Of a DNA stretch of 11,704 nucleotides, positions 1 to 8,304 are shown piece after piece. Source of the DNA: Flammula alnicola (taxonomy: Eukaryota; Basidiomycota; Agaricomycetes; Agaricales; Strophariaceae); NCBI GenBank assembly GCA_015499995.1, contig JADNRV010000831.1, positions 1-11,704 on the forward strand. The letters are read 5' to 3'. The translations under genes and the position numbers were made by a program. Under the pieces are notes generated by a model. It ran no database searches. It saw nothing but the letters and a program-made list of their open reading frames with translations, and was not told the DNA's origin. Positions within the stretch are counted from its first letter, which is position 1; each line of letters starts with the position of its first letter.

Positions 1-831
1 GGATCAGTCTGAAAGCGTGTGCATGAACCGGACTCTAGTGAGCTGTCTGACATGGAGACTGAAGAGGACAGCCCAGGAGCCCCGCGACAAGATGGCGACA
101 TCGCAATGCCCGATATTCCAACAGGCAACGATGACGTCGTAATGAAAGATATTCCGCCCATCCCACGGTCGAGGATAGCAGCTGGGACTCGTTCCTCGAC
201 CCGGATCAAGGACAAGGGGCCCTTGGCATTGGCGACCAGTCCAACCACGGTCCCGATGCCGTCCAATCTTTCCAAGGCGAAGAAGTGTCCGGCCCCGTCC
301 AACCCGTCCAAGACAAACAAACGTCGTAGAACACCAAGATGCCAGACACAGTCGAGAGCGACAAGGAAGAAGAGGATTTTCTGCCGGTCATGGAGCCCAA
401 TACCTCTGAAAAGACATGGTATTGGCAATCGATTAATGCAGATGTATTCGTACGTTTTTTTCCCCCGTGTAGTCCTCTACGATACTGACATCACGCTAGG
501 CTGATCCCGAACCTGTGAACCTTGATACAAGCAAAATGCCACAGGTAAGTGAAAGCTTTATGGCATTGCTTACATCCCTTCATTCGACCTTCAGGAATAC
601 GAGTCAGAGAAAAGCATCACTGCCTATGGCCCCAAGGGCGAGGCATTCAATTTCAAACCAACCGTCCAAGTCTTAATAATTTCTACCTACCAATCCTATG
701 GCATGCTGATTCATTGTCAGGACGAAGCAACTCTCCAGACCCTCCTCGCTATAGCGAATGCTGTGCAGGAAGAGTACAGGGACTCAAAGCCTCTGCACAT
801 CGCCGACAAGGACCAGTCCATGCTCCGCTAA
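1..831 (+). CDS. Gene A, 3' part: acidic hypothetical protein, two short introns
   Basis: I do not recognise this protein. The model has three exons in the window: 1-449, 500-544 and 595-831 (stop TAA 829-831). The introns at 450-499 (gtacgt..ctag) and 545-594 (gtaagt..ttcag) are each exactly 50 nt, and the reading frame is kept across both. The first exon encodes an acidic Ser/Asp/Glu-rich region, then a basic stretch with TRSSTRIKDKG, then another acidic block. The last exon encodes an ordered-looking end with hydrophobic VLIISTY and a Leu/Ala helix ending in QSMLR. Two frame problems occur in exon 1. One lies near 332-338, where one base seems missing in ACACCAAG: the upstream part reads in one frame and the part from ATG 339 in another. 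The other lies near 12-22, where the frame changes again or an upstream exon joins. The first in-frame ATG is at 51, but the true start is probably left of the window. The downstream exons are well supported; the upstream end is not. Confidence 0.6.
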
Positions 832-848
832 AGATGCTTAGTGCGGGG
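829..848 (+). repeat. 20-bp direct repeat, copy 1 (overlaps the gene A stop codon)
   Basis: A 20-base word starting TAAAGATGCTT and ending GTGCGGGG is repeated exactly at 1175-1194. The flanking bases differ on both sides. The TAA of this copy is the stop codon of gene A. The 326 bp between copies show no gene. Confidence 0.85.
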
Positions 849-1174
849 AGTCTGAGCGGGTCTTCTCTCTCGAGACTGGTTCTTTCTTCTTTGGTAATGG
901 TAAAGGTAAGGGTTCTGTCCCTGCCCTTATAGAATTATAAGTGGTGCGTGGTGCTGGTGCTTTTGATGAAGAAGCTACCGCTGACGCTGGCTTATTGGCG
1001 CTCTTGTTCCCCTTGTTAGGATTACTTGAGCCCTCAATTTTGTATGGTTTTAACCGTTAAACGATTCAAATCCTATACAGGTTGAAGCACGACTTTCTGT
1101 ATGAATAATCGACGCCTCTTTTACCGCTACCGTATCAAATATCTTAGAAACCCCCCCTCGCGGTGGGCTCCAGA

Positions 1175-1194
1175 TAAAGATGCTTAGTGCGGGG
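1175..1194 (+). repeat. 20-bp direct repeat, copy 2
   Basis: Exact second copy of the word at 829-848. It is followed at once by TGTGTGAAC and a small inverted repeat, which could be the start of a terminal-repeat-like sequence. That reading is a guess. Confidence 0.85.
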
Positions 1195-1200
1195 TGTGTG

Positions 1201-1223
1201 AACTACTAGATAATCAAGTAGTT
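1201..1223. repeat. Small inverted repeat AACTAC..GTAGTT
   Basis: Arms AACTAC (1201-1206) and GTAGTT (1218-1223) are perfectly complementary with an 11-nt loop. The element lies six bases after the second copy of the 20-bp repeat. Its function is unknown and it could be chance in AT-rich DNA. Confidence 0.4.
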
Positions 1224-1622
1224 GCTTTCAATAGACTTGGTAAGGTCATTAAAGAGATACTATCAAATCCGACTTGCTTCACTATTAATAACTACTTACT
1301 ACACTCAAACCCAAATCAATGTTTAGTTGACTTAGTTCGTCCAAGGGGAGGATAATAGTTTTATAATATCGATACCTGATAGTAGGTGCGCGATAAAAGA
1401 AGGTGTTAACTATGTAACGGCTGAAGCAAGGCCTTAGGCGCGTTTATAGTCAATGGGTCGTTTAAGTCCAATAGACTTGTGTAAATTCTGGTCTGGTACT
1501 CGGAAACTAGTGCTCTATGCACAAACTGCTAACTGATCTTGCTTTGTCTTGTTCTTCAATTGAGAAGATGGCTCTATGCCCTTTAACTTGTCTTTACTTG
1601 TCTCAAAAACTATACTGTGGAA

Positions 1623-1713
1623 AGAGGCGCGCAGATGTCTTATCCGCCGACACTACAGTCCCTTAACAATGGCCAGAGGCGCGTAGACGCTTTGTCTACC
1701 GACACTACAGTCC
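1623..1713 (+). repeat. Two 39-bp imperfect direct repeats
   Basis: Copy 1 is 1623-1661 and copy 2 is 1675-1713, separated by 13 bp. Both start AGAGGCGCG and end CCGACACTACAGTCC. They differ at seven of 39 positions and every difference is a transition (C/T or A/G), with changes in both directions between the copies. This is an old local duplication inside the gene-poor region. Confidence 0.75.
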
Positions 1714-2953
1714 AGGTCCCAGATGTCTTTGACAAAGGGTAGGTTTTGAACAAGTCACTTAGACAGGTTCCTTGGCTTATAACTCTCTTTACTTGTCTTG
1801 GCGAATCACTTAGACACGCGTTCTCGTCTTAACAGTTCGTTATATCGTTACTGGTTTCTTTTTATATTATGGGACTCTCGCTTTGAAGCTACTTGGTACT
1901 TAGAGGTGAAACACTTAAGATATAACTCTTAAGCGCTTGTATCTCGTGGGTGGTAAATTGCTTGTATTCTACGGTGTTTACAGGGCTGCTTATATACTAC
2001 TGAGACGATATATTATTACATAGACGCAATGACGAGAATATAGAGATTTCATGGGCATTTGTGCACGAGCGGCGGCCTTGTGGAGTACAGTTTCCGTGCA
2101 CGTCCGCTCAATCATGCCTTTTTGGTTGGATCGGGAGCTCAGATCGTCGTCGGCTCGGCCAACTCAAGCGCCTAAGACTTAATCCTCCTCGACCGCGTGG
2201 TATACAGGCTCGTGACCTTTCGTTTTCATTGGTATCTTGTCTTGTCATTGGCTATCGACTGACCGGAGCATAGACGTGCTTACATCTCGTCAGAGACGCT
2301 CGGGCAATCCTCACCCGTTTCTGTCAGAGATAATGCTCGTGATTAGGGTTGTAACCCTTTGTCCTCCGTACCCGATACTCTGGTACTCTCGGCGTGCATC
2401 TGGGATCTCGCTGTGTCGAGTTATGCACCCCGGAATCTTCCTGTACCAAGTTATTACCCGATATGGTATGTGTTCCCAATTTGGTATCCCTTTGATCCGA
2501 GCTTTGATCGGCATTGCGACAGGCGCGTCTATGGGCGTTGCTTACCCCAGCTGCTCCACGTCCTCGATGCCCTCGGCAATGTCACGCGACCTGTCCTGTA
2601 GTGTGCCTAGATGTCCGTTCTTAATCTAGAGATCCGCGCCCTCGCTGTATAGGCCGGATGGTTAAGAATTACTGAAAGGCGCCTATTCCGTACACTTCAT
2701 TAGATGTATTGACTGTTATCTCAATAGTTACTAATCACATAGGACAGTATAACAATCACCTTAGTAACCTAAGTCCGGTAATCAACAAATCACAATGATC
2801 ACCGGGCTAGCCGCACTGACTCAGAAACAACAGGTGTCATGTGCTTCACGGTGCGGGCCGGATCAGGTACGAAATTGCATGTCACACGGTTCATTTGCAT
2901 GCGAATGGGTCCTATAGGCACACCCAGGGCCTGGTTACTGTACGGGGTTCGGT

Positions 2954-3169
2954 CCCGAGGGTGGCCGTAATGGGTTCCCTGGGGGGCCCGGTATTTGATT
3001 CCCTGGGGGGCCCGGTATTTGATTCCCACCGGGGCCCGGTAATTGGTTCCCAGGGGGGGGGGGCGGAAATTGATTCCCAGGGGGCCAGGTAATAGGTTCC
3101 CAGGGGGGCCACATGGGGCGGGATAATAGGGGCCCGGTAATTGGTCCCGATGGTGGCTGTAATAAATGG
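2954..3169 (+). repeat. G/C-rich minisatellite, units of about 24 bp
   Basis: About nine degenerate units run head to tail. The core form is CCC, a G run, CCCGGTA, an A/T step, then GATT or GGTT. Units 2977-3000 and 3001-3024 are identical. Unit 3025-3048 has the same length, 3049-3075 is expanded by a run of G, and 3076-3098 is 23 bp. The outer units (2954-2976 and 3146-3169) are more diverged and resemble each other (CCCGA.GGTGGC.GTAAT). Unit length changes break any reading frame, so a coding role is unlikely. The long G runs could fold into non-B structures and are prone to length change. Confidence 0.85.
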
Positions 3170-3740
3170 CCCTCGGGTTCTACCTAGCATTCCATTCCAC
3201 AAAAATTGGTTATCCCTCGGCACACCCTGCATCTTGTCCCGCATTCACCAGAAAATAGGATCTGTAGTTTTGTCATATTGTCTTCCAGGGGATGTACAGT
3301 TAGAAGCAAATAACAGTCTAAATTGGTGTCATAACTGTACCTGTGACTTTGAGAAGTACTCTACCCCTGAAGTTGACCAACATATTTAAACTATGCAGCG
3401 AATCATGTTTTCTACCTCAGGTAGATGATAATGGTGAAATGTCAACCCTCGGCCGATAGAACCCACCGTGGTCATCCCAATTTGCAGGAATATTTAACCA
3501 TATTTGCATCACGGTCCACTATTATTGATGTCATGTAATTCTATTGAGCACCCCCATGGAGCATTTGTCGACCCTCGGGTGCAGCGCCTCCGGGCCAGTC
3601 TTTGTACATGATTTTCTGCACTGAACGATTTTGAAGTTTTCATATTTTAACTGTCTTTTATTTGACCCAAATTGATATCATTTACATGCTATTCGTCATG
3701 GTAATATATGCTACAGCCATACTCAGTTGTGTAACTACAT
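3170..3740. other. Intergenic region, no gene seen
   Basis: No supported gene. A plus-strand ORF ends at 3389, but it begins inside the minisatellite and has no intron, start context or recognisable motif. The right half (about 3480-3740) is AT-rich and would be the 3' flank of minus-strand gene B. Confidence 0.5.
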
Positions 3741-5452
3741 TCAAGGGCGCAAAAGATCTTTGATACTCTCAAGTTCGTCTCCCACCTCGGAAAGGATATT
3801 CACAGAAAGAATTTTGGCCTGCAACTGGTTACGCCGAGCACTGTTAAACAATGCAACTTGTTTTCATACGTGTTGTCATCGAAGTCTGAGTCTAGGACTC
3901 CCATATGGACATTGTACAGTTGCTGTTCGGTGTATGACTATGGACTGTGTTCAATGGCATGGATACGCAATCTGAATATAGACTCACAAATTTTATGGGT
4001 GGGTTGAAGTTCGAGACACATCTCGTCGAATCTAACTCAATGTCCGATGGCTTCAACGGACGTTCATAAGCGGCGACCGGGGTCATGGGTCCCTCCCCGT
4101 GGGTGTGGACATTCCTATTGGAAACAAACCTGGCTTCCGGGGGTGGTCTGAAAAAAGTATTCGGCCCATGGGCATTGTCAATAACGGCATCAACCACCTC
4201 GACCCAAGAGGGTTTGGGTGTGCACGCGAGAGACGCCGGAGGGCCCGATGGCCCGCAGTCCAGCCTCGGAATCTTGATCATCAAAGGTAAGCTAGTGACA
4301 GGTACTGGGACAATGGAAGACTCACCGAAGCTCTGTTGGATATTTCCTACTCCAAACATAGCTGTGTCTTGAGATGTGATCAGCTTAGATGCCAGAGTGT
4401 ACTATATGATACCTACTGCCAGACATGTTTTCAAGGTACTGAAACCCCTTATTAACTGCCGGGTTCTTGCCCTTTGAGCCCACCTCGGAGTCAGAATCAC
4501 TGCCTAATGGAGTTGTCAGTCAGCCTCGGTATGCCGACAGCTGCAGACGACATACCTAATATTGCCTCGAGCTGCTCGGCCTTCATTGAGTGCAGTAGAC
4601 GTAGCTGGGAGGTGAAGCCCGAGGGCGACCGTGGGTCGGTGACCAAGGCATTGTCGCCTGGTCCAATGTCAGGTGTGGGTGCAAATTGCAAAGTCTGACT
4701 TACCAAGCAATGCATCCGCTGATTTACGAATGTCGATAACAGGAGGGGCCTCATGTGATGATTCATCTGATTGTTGTCTGTGAGTTTGTGGAAGACTAAG
4801 TGAGGAGACGTCGTTACCAGATGAGGCCTGAACTCGGTCAACTAGTGCGAATGGCTGGCTGGCCTCGGGCTGCTGATTTGAATCAGAGTCGGACATATCA
4901 ATAGCATGCCCGCCCCGAGGGATCAATGCAAAAGGCTGGCTGCATAGTATTCCCTCGGGGCCGAATTCGCCTCTGAGCCAGATGAGACAATAATTTCTGA
5001 CCGTGGGATTAGCGTAAAGGGTTGGCTGGCTATGTTGGGTACGGGTTCGCTAGCAATGTTGGGTACCGGTTTGGGGGCCTCGGCATGCGGTCTCTCGGCC
5101 CCGCCGGGTTTAAGCCCTGCTGTTGGCTCGGGCCCGGAGTCCGAGTCCGAGTCAGAAGAGAGAGGGAGTGTGGAGCGCGGTTGAGGTTGAATGGCCGGCT
5201 GGCTACACGTCCCTCGGCCCCGGTGGGCTTGACGGGCTTCTTGGTGGTGGTATGCTTAACTGTCCAAGCATTGGATAAAGTCGACAAGGTTGAGCCTTCA
5301 CCGGTGTTGATAATCCTGCTAGGCATAATGTTCATGGGGTGCGAATGTTGATTGCCTGCTTGATTGCCAGCAATTTGGAGAGAAGTACTTGCGCTCTTCA
5401 CAGCTGGAGACACCTCGTGTGCTGCTGAACGTCTGGAGAAATTCTTAGACAT
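3741..5452 (-). CDS. Gene B: five-exon hypothetical protein with ASQPF repeats
   Basis: Not recognised as a known family. Exons on the minus strand are 5452-4704, 4657-4556, 4503-4417, 4367-3988 and 3937-3741 (stop TGA 3743-3741). The introns are 46, 52, 49 and 50 nt with GT..AG ends, and all phases agree. The model gives about 505 residues. The first exon encodes a Ser/Thr/Pro-rich region, an alternating Ser-Asp stretch (about residue 97 on), a VPNIAS duplication and three copies of ASQPF-[T/A]-L-[I/V]-x-R. The last exon ends in an apparently helical segment (QLQAKILSVNIL, then ELESIKDLL). Three single-base losses must be assumed: near 5156-5168 in a CT repeat, near 4938-4945, and near 3847-3860. 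With them every exon phase and the stop fit. The start is the first ATG of the open frame and faces gene D across a 224-bp promoter. Low complexity suggests a disordered, possibly nuclear protein. The fourth exon could contain a further intron (GTGAGT near 4327). Confidence 0.68.
4834..5030 (-). repeat. Three in-protein repeats ASQPFxLxxR of gene B
   Basis: The motif is encoded at 5030-5001 (ASQPFTLIPR), about 4944-4915 (ASQPFALIPR, its first codon crossing a presumed missing base) and 4863-4834 (ASQPFALVDR). They are spaced by about 86 and 81 bp. Between them lie Ser/Asp-rich linkers. The conservation of the peptide across three different raw reading frames is the best evidence that this stretch is coding and that the frame changes are single-base indels. 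Confidence 0.7.
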
Positions 5453-5468
5453 GGATGAGTGGAGCGTA

Positions 5469-5507
5469 AAGGCAAGTTGACTGATCTCGTTATCGATCAG
5501 TAGCCTT
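5469..5507. repeat. Nested inverted repeat in the B/D promoter
   Basis: The inner arms ACTGATC (5480-5486) and GATCAGT (5495-5501) are perfect complements around an 8-nt loop. The outer arms AAGGC (5469-5473) and GCCTT (5503-5507) also pair. It lies 17 bp upstream of the gene B start, within its probable 5' leader or core promoter. It may be an operator-like site or an RNA hairpin in the B leader. Confidence 0.6.
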
Positions 5508-5524
5508 TATCAGAGCCCGGGCAG

Positions 5525-5534
5525 GTCACGTGAC
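5525..5534. promoter_or_regulatory. E-box palindrome GTCACGTGAC
   Basis: A perfect 10-bp palindrome with CACGTG at its centre. Basic helix-loop-helix factors of fungi (Cbf1 and Pho4 types) are known to bind CACGTG, and the GTCACGTGAC form matches the Cbf1-type preference. It is 143 bp before the D start and 73 bp before the B start, so it could serve both. Binding is inferred from the motif only. Confidence 0.5.
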
Positions 5535-5676
5535 ACATGTTGTGTTTGTTTGTACACGGTTGAAATTAGCAAGTTTGTTTGAGCGCTTTTTTTACTACCA
5601 CTACCATCTCCATCCACCGTCCTCCACTGACATCCCATCCACTCCCAATTTGATCCCCACTCCTCCATTATACACC

Positions 5677-8017
5677 ATGGCGTCCACCACAATCCCACAA
5701 CCCAACGTCTCTGAGGCGGACGCACATCGGCTGGCTGACGGATTCGAGGCGCGCGTTACGCGCTACCTCGACACGGACGACAAGGAGGGGTTCGACAGGA
5801 ACCAGAAGGGGTTGTACCTTGCCCTGGTAAGTCTGAGTTTTCGTTATATTCCATTTGATAGTGACAGTGTATCCCCCTAGGATGAAGCAAACAAAGCGCT
5901 GGCGGTTTACAAGCGCCCCGCGGACGAGTTTCGCCTCCTGGACTTCCTTGTCCGGGTATTTATCAAGGGCCAGGCACGACTGCCCAACGGCACCGTCAAG
6001 CTATGCGCGGACTTCGAGAAGATGATGAGGTACAGGGAGAAGTTTGAGGAGTGGAAGGCTGTGGAGGGGCACAAGGTGTCAGGGGCGAAGTACCGAGGTG
6101 CCGCAGGCGTCGACCGGAGGGAGGACAAGACGAGAGAGGCCACGGGTGAGGAGCAGGAGAAGGAGAGTGTGCAGAGACGAAAGGAGAGGACCGAGGGGAC
6201 AGAGGTCAAGACGGCGAAGCAAAAGGGAGCCGAAGGGAATGTGCAGAAGGAGAAGGAGAGCGAGGGAAGACAGGAGAAGGACGCCGAGGTGAAGGTGAGT
6301 GGGACGGCAAAGGGGAAAGCGAAGGTGGTGGAGCCAGAGGAGTCAGAGTCGAGTGAGGAAGAGAGGGTAGGAAAGGAGAAGGACACCGAGGAGAAGGCGA
6401 GGGGGAAGGTGAAGGGGAAAGCGAAGGCGGTGGAGCCAGAGGAAGAGGAGTCGAGTGAGGAAGAGGGGAGTAGCAAACGCCCACGGGCGAAGGAGGGTGC
6501 GAAGCCCCAGGGGGCAAAGAAGAGTCGTGGGGAGGAAGCTGAGCGGACGCCGGCACTGAGTAGAGGGAGCAAGGAGGGGAAGCCGCCGAAGGTCGACAAG
6601 CAGAAGGCGCCGAAGGTGACAAAGCGGCGGATCACATCGAAACCGACGGTGGAGAGCTCGGCCGACGAAGAGGAGGAGAAGAAGACCAAGGGCAAAGGCA
6701 AGGCGAAGGCTAAGCCAAAGTCGAAGGCAAAGAGTGTCGCGGACACCGACGAGGCAAGGGGTCAGAAGATGAGACGCCGCCACTGGAGTCCGTACAAGCA
6801 CGCGCAGAGGCGAAGAAAGCGGCACAGACCCGCTCCGAGGCCCCCCCATCCGACTGCCTCGAGCTGGAGGAAAAGTGCATCCACTGCATGAAGCACAGCC
6901 GTCGGTGCCTGTGGACGCCCGAGGCCATCAAGAAAGCGGGCCCGAAGGCTTGCTGGCAGTGCAAGGTGAGGAAGATTGGGTGCCTCCCAATGCCCGGTCC
7001 TCGGGCCCGGTCGTCGTCGACCTCACCACCCCTCTCGACGACCTGGCTGACTTGCTCGGCCCCGCCTCCTCCCGTGCCAATGGCGTTCCAGGTGTGGGGA
7101 CTGCAGGTGAGACCTCCGATGGGCCAACAACACTGGGGGAGCTCCTCGTTGAGCTCCTTCAGACTGTTCGAACAACACAGGAGGAGAACAGGGAGTTGCG
7201 CAGGGAGATGAGGGCGGTGCAGACCACCCTCCACTCGAGGACAGCTTACGACGCCAAGGGGCAGGGTGAGCTCAAGGAGCTCATCCTCAGCCTCACAGCT
7301 GTTCGGTCAGCCCCAGCGCCATCCCCCCCGCGGCCTCAAACACCACCAAGGAAGGTGACACCTCGGGCTCAACCACCCCCGCCCCCTCCCCCAGCAAAAA
7401 GGCGACACCTCGGCCTGCTACAACCCCGGCCCCAATACACCCCCGCCCCCCAAGGTGACTCCACAGCCCCAAACGCCCCCTCGACCCCCACGGTCACTGA
7501 GCCCCCGCGGACACCTTCGCCTGCACCGAAGGAGTCGACACCACAGCTCCTCACCGAACCACGTCGAAAGGGTCCCCCGGTCAGCGACAGCGAAGAAGAG
7601 GGTGATATCCCCGCTGGATCGACACCACCGGCCACACCAATCCCAGCGGCCACTGCCCACTCACCTCCTCGGCCCATCACCTCTCGAAGGCCCGTTGGTG
7701 GCCCAGCGTCGAGCGCATCGAGGGCACCACACGTCGAAGAGGATGTCGAAGAAGAGGCAGTCATCCATTCCGTGGTGGCTGACCATACGCGGAACCGCAC
7801 AAAGGTAAATGCCCTCCCACCGGGGGTCGATTCGAGTGAGGAGTCCGAACCAGAGGAGGTGAAGTTGAAGAAGCGCAAGGGCCGAGGGGACGGCGATGAG
7901 AATGTGGAGCAAGCGGCCCCGAAGAAGGCAAAACCGCAACACTCGCCGGCGAAAGCAGGTCCCTCGAAGGTGAAGGGAACTATTCGGAAGCCGAAGCCCG
8001 CTGCCAAGAAGGTGTAG
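5677..8017 (+). CDS. Gene D: probable nuclear protein with permuted Zn2Cys6-like cluster
   Basis: Exons are 5677-5826 and 5881-8017, with a 54-nt intron (gtaagt..ccctag) in phase 0. The model gives about 762 residues. Residues 1-100 form an ordered N-terminal domain I do not recognise (LADGFEARV, LLDFLVRVF, DFEKMM). Residues about 110-340 are Lys/Glu-rich and include two 34-residue tandem repeats. Residues 383-418 carry C-x2-C-x6-C-x14-C-x2-C-x6-C. A Leu/Glu helix follows at about 469-502, probably a coiled coil. Then comes a long Pro/Thr-rich stretch and an acidic block. The tail is basic, with LKKRKGR and PKKAK as likely nuclear signals. Two single-base losses must be assumed, in GGGG 6758-6761 and CCC 6986-6988. 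With them the frame runs to TAG 8015-8017. Fungal Zn2Cys6 proteins bind DNA; that role is inferred here. The start is the first ATG, in the context CACCATGG. Confidence 0.78.
6274..6477 (+). repeat. Two 102-bp tandem repeats inside gene D
   Basis: Unit 1 is 6274-6375 and unit 2 is 6376-6477. Each encodes 34 residues (182-215 and 216-249) beginning EKD[A/T]E and containing KGKAK.VEPEE and SSEEE. The unit length is a multiple of three, so the copy number can change without a frame shift. The Ser-Glu-Glu runs look like casein-kinase-2-type sites. Confidence 0.85.
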
Positions 8018-8304
8018 AGCGGGAAGGGAGTTTTATGTAGTCTTCTTGCCTCTCTCCTCCCCTCGGCGTACTCCCCTCGGTGACCTTGCACCTTCGACGT
8101 TGGCCTCTTTTTTGTAGATTATTGACCTTGCTACCCTGGGGGCCCATGGCCCTTCGACCACATATGCATTTGCTGCGGGCCCCATATTTTTTGATTGTTA
8201 TATATGTTTTTTATAATGTCTAATTTGATATCTTGCCTCCCCCAAAGTGTGATCTAAGAAATAATTCAAGATTGAATTGTGACTACGAAATACGAATAGT
8301 TTGA
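8018..8304. other. Convergent 3' spacer between genes D and C
   Basis: The 287 bp between the D stop and the C stop hold no gene. After two CCCTCGG words the sequence becomes T-rich and AT-rich (about 8185-8290, TATATATG and TTTATAATG). This would supply transcript 3' ends for both converging genes. No exact polyadenylation signal can be assigned. Confidence 0.45.

Larger units (their letters stand above)
832..2953. other. Gene-poor AT-rich region, possible retroelement remnant
   Basis: No coding region is supported on either strand. The few ORFs of 60-130 codons between 2061 and 2629 lack recognisable motifs, are not joined by credible introns and overlap each other in several frames. The region differs from its surroundings. 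It is rich in A and T from about 1200 to 2050 and contains only one copy of the CCTCGG word that is frequent further right. It also has internal repeats: AGGCGCG at 1436, 1625, 1677 and 2521; CAATAGACTTG near 1229 and 1469; ACTTGTCT several times. Such structure fits a decayed long terminal repeat or other non-coding mobile-element relic. However, I found no primer-binding site, polyprotein motif or certain boundary, so the origin is an inference with low weight. Confidence 0.35.
5453..5676. promoter_or_regulatory. Shared divergent promoter of genes B and D
   Basis: This 224-bp spacer separates the start codons of two genes read outward. It holds an inverted repeat at 5469-5507, a CACGTG palindrome at 5525-5534, and a long C/T-rich tract (about 5586-5675) just before the ATG of D, a common feature of fungal core promoters. 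No clear TATA box is seen. The start of D has the favourable context CACCATGG. Confidence 0.6.

Noticed and set aside
988..1073. tRNA-like box A (TGGCTTATTGG) and box B (GATTCAAATCC), as in a tRNA with intron or a SINE
   Set aside because: The stem around the T-loop-like TTCAAAT does not pair (AACGA against CCTAT), and no acceptor stem is found at a fitting distance.
2237..2629. Plus-strand ORF of 130 codons
   Set aside because: It has overlapping rivals in other frames, no motif, no intron partners, and lies in the gene-poor block.
2954..3169. CRISPR array
   Set aside because: The units are contiguous without spacers, degenerate, and lie in a eukaryotic genome. It is a minisatellite.
3141..3389. 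Plus-strand ORF of 82 codons with a Cys-rich end (WCHNCTC)
   Set aside because: It begins inside the minisatellite. The cysteines form no known spacing and nothing upstream or downstream extends it.
5907..6746. Minus-strand 279-codon ORF, Ser/Phe-rich
   Set aside because: It is the complement of the Lys/Glu-rich part of gene D. Its Ser/Phe/Pro bias is a by-product of the purine-rich plus strand.
6730..7095. Introns in place of single-base losses to explain the two frame changes in gene D
   Set aside because: For the second break, the candidate from GTGAGG at 6966 to the AG at 7091 is 126 nt, does not restore the frame and would cut the cysteine cluster. For the first, the nearest GT..AG pair is about 32 nt, too short; longer pairs ending near 6798 were not fully excluded.
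7369..8091. Minus-strand 240-codon ORF, Gly-rich
   Set aside because: Antisense of the Pro/Thr-rich and C-terminal coding of gene D. It has no intron or start context of its own.
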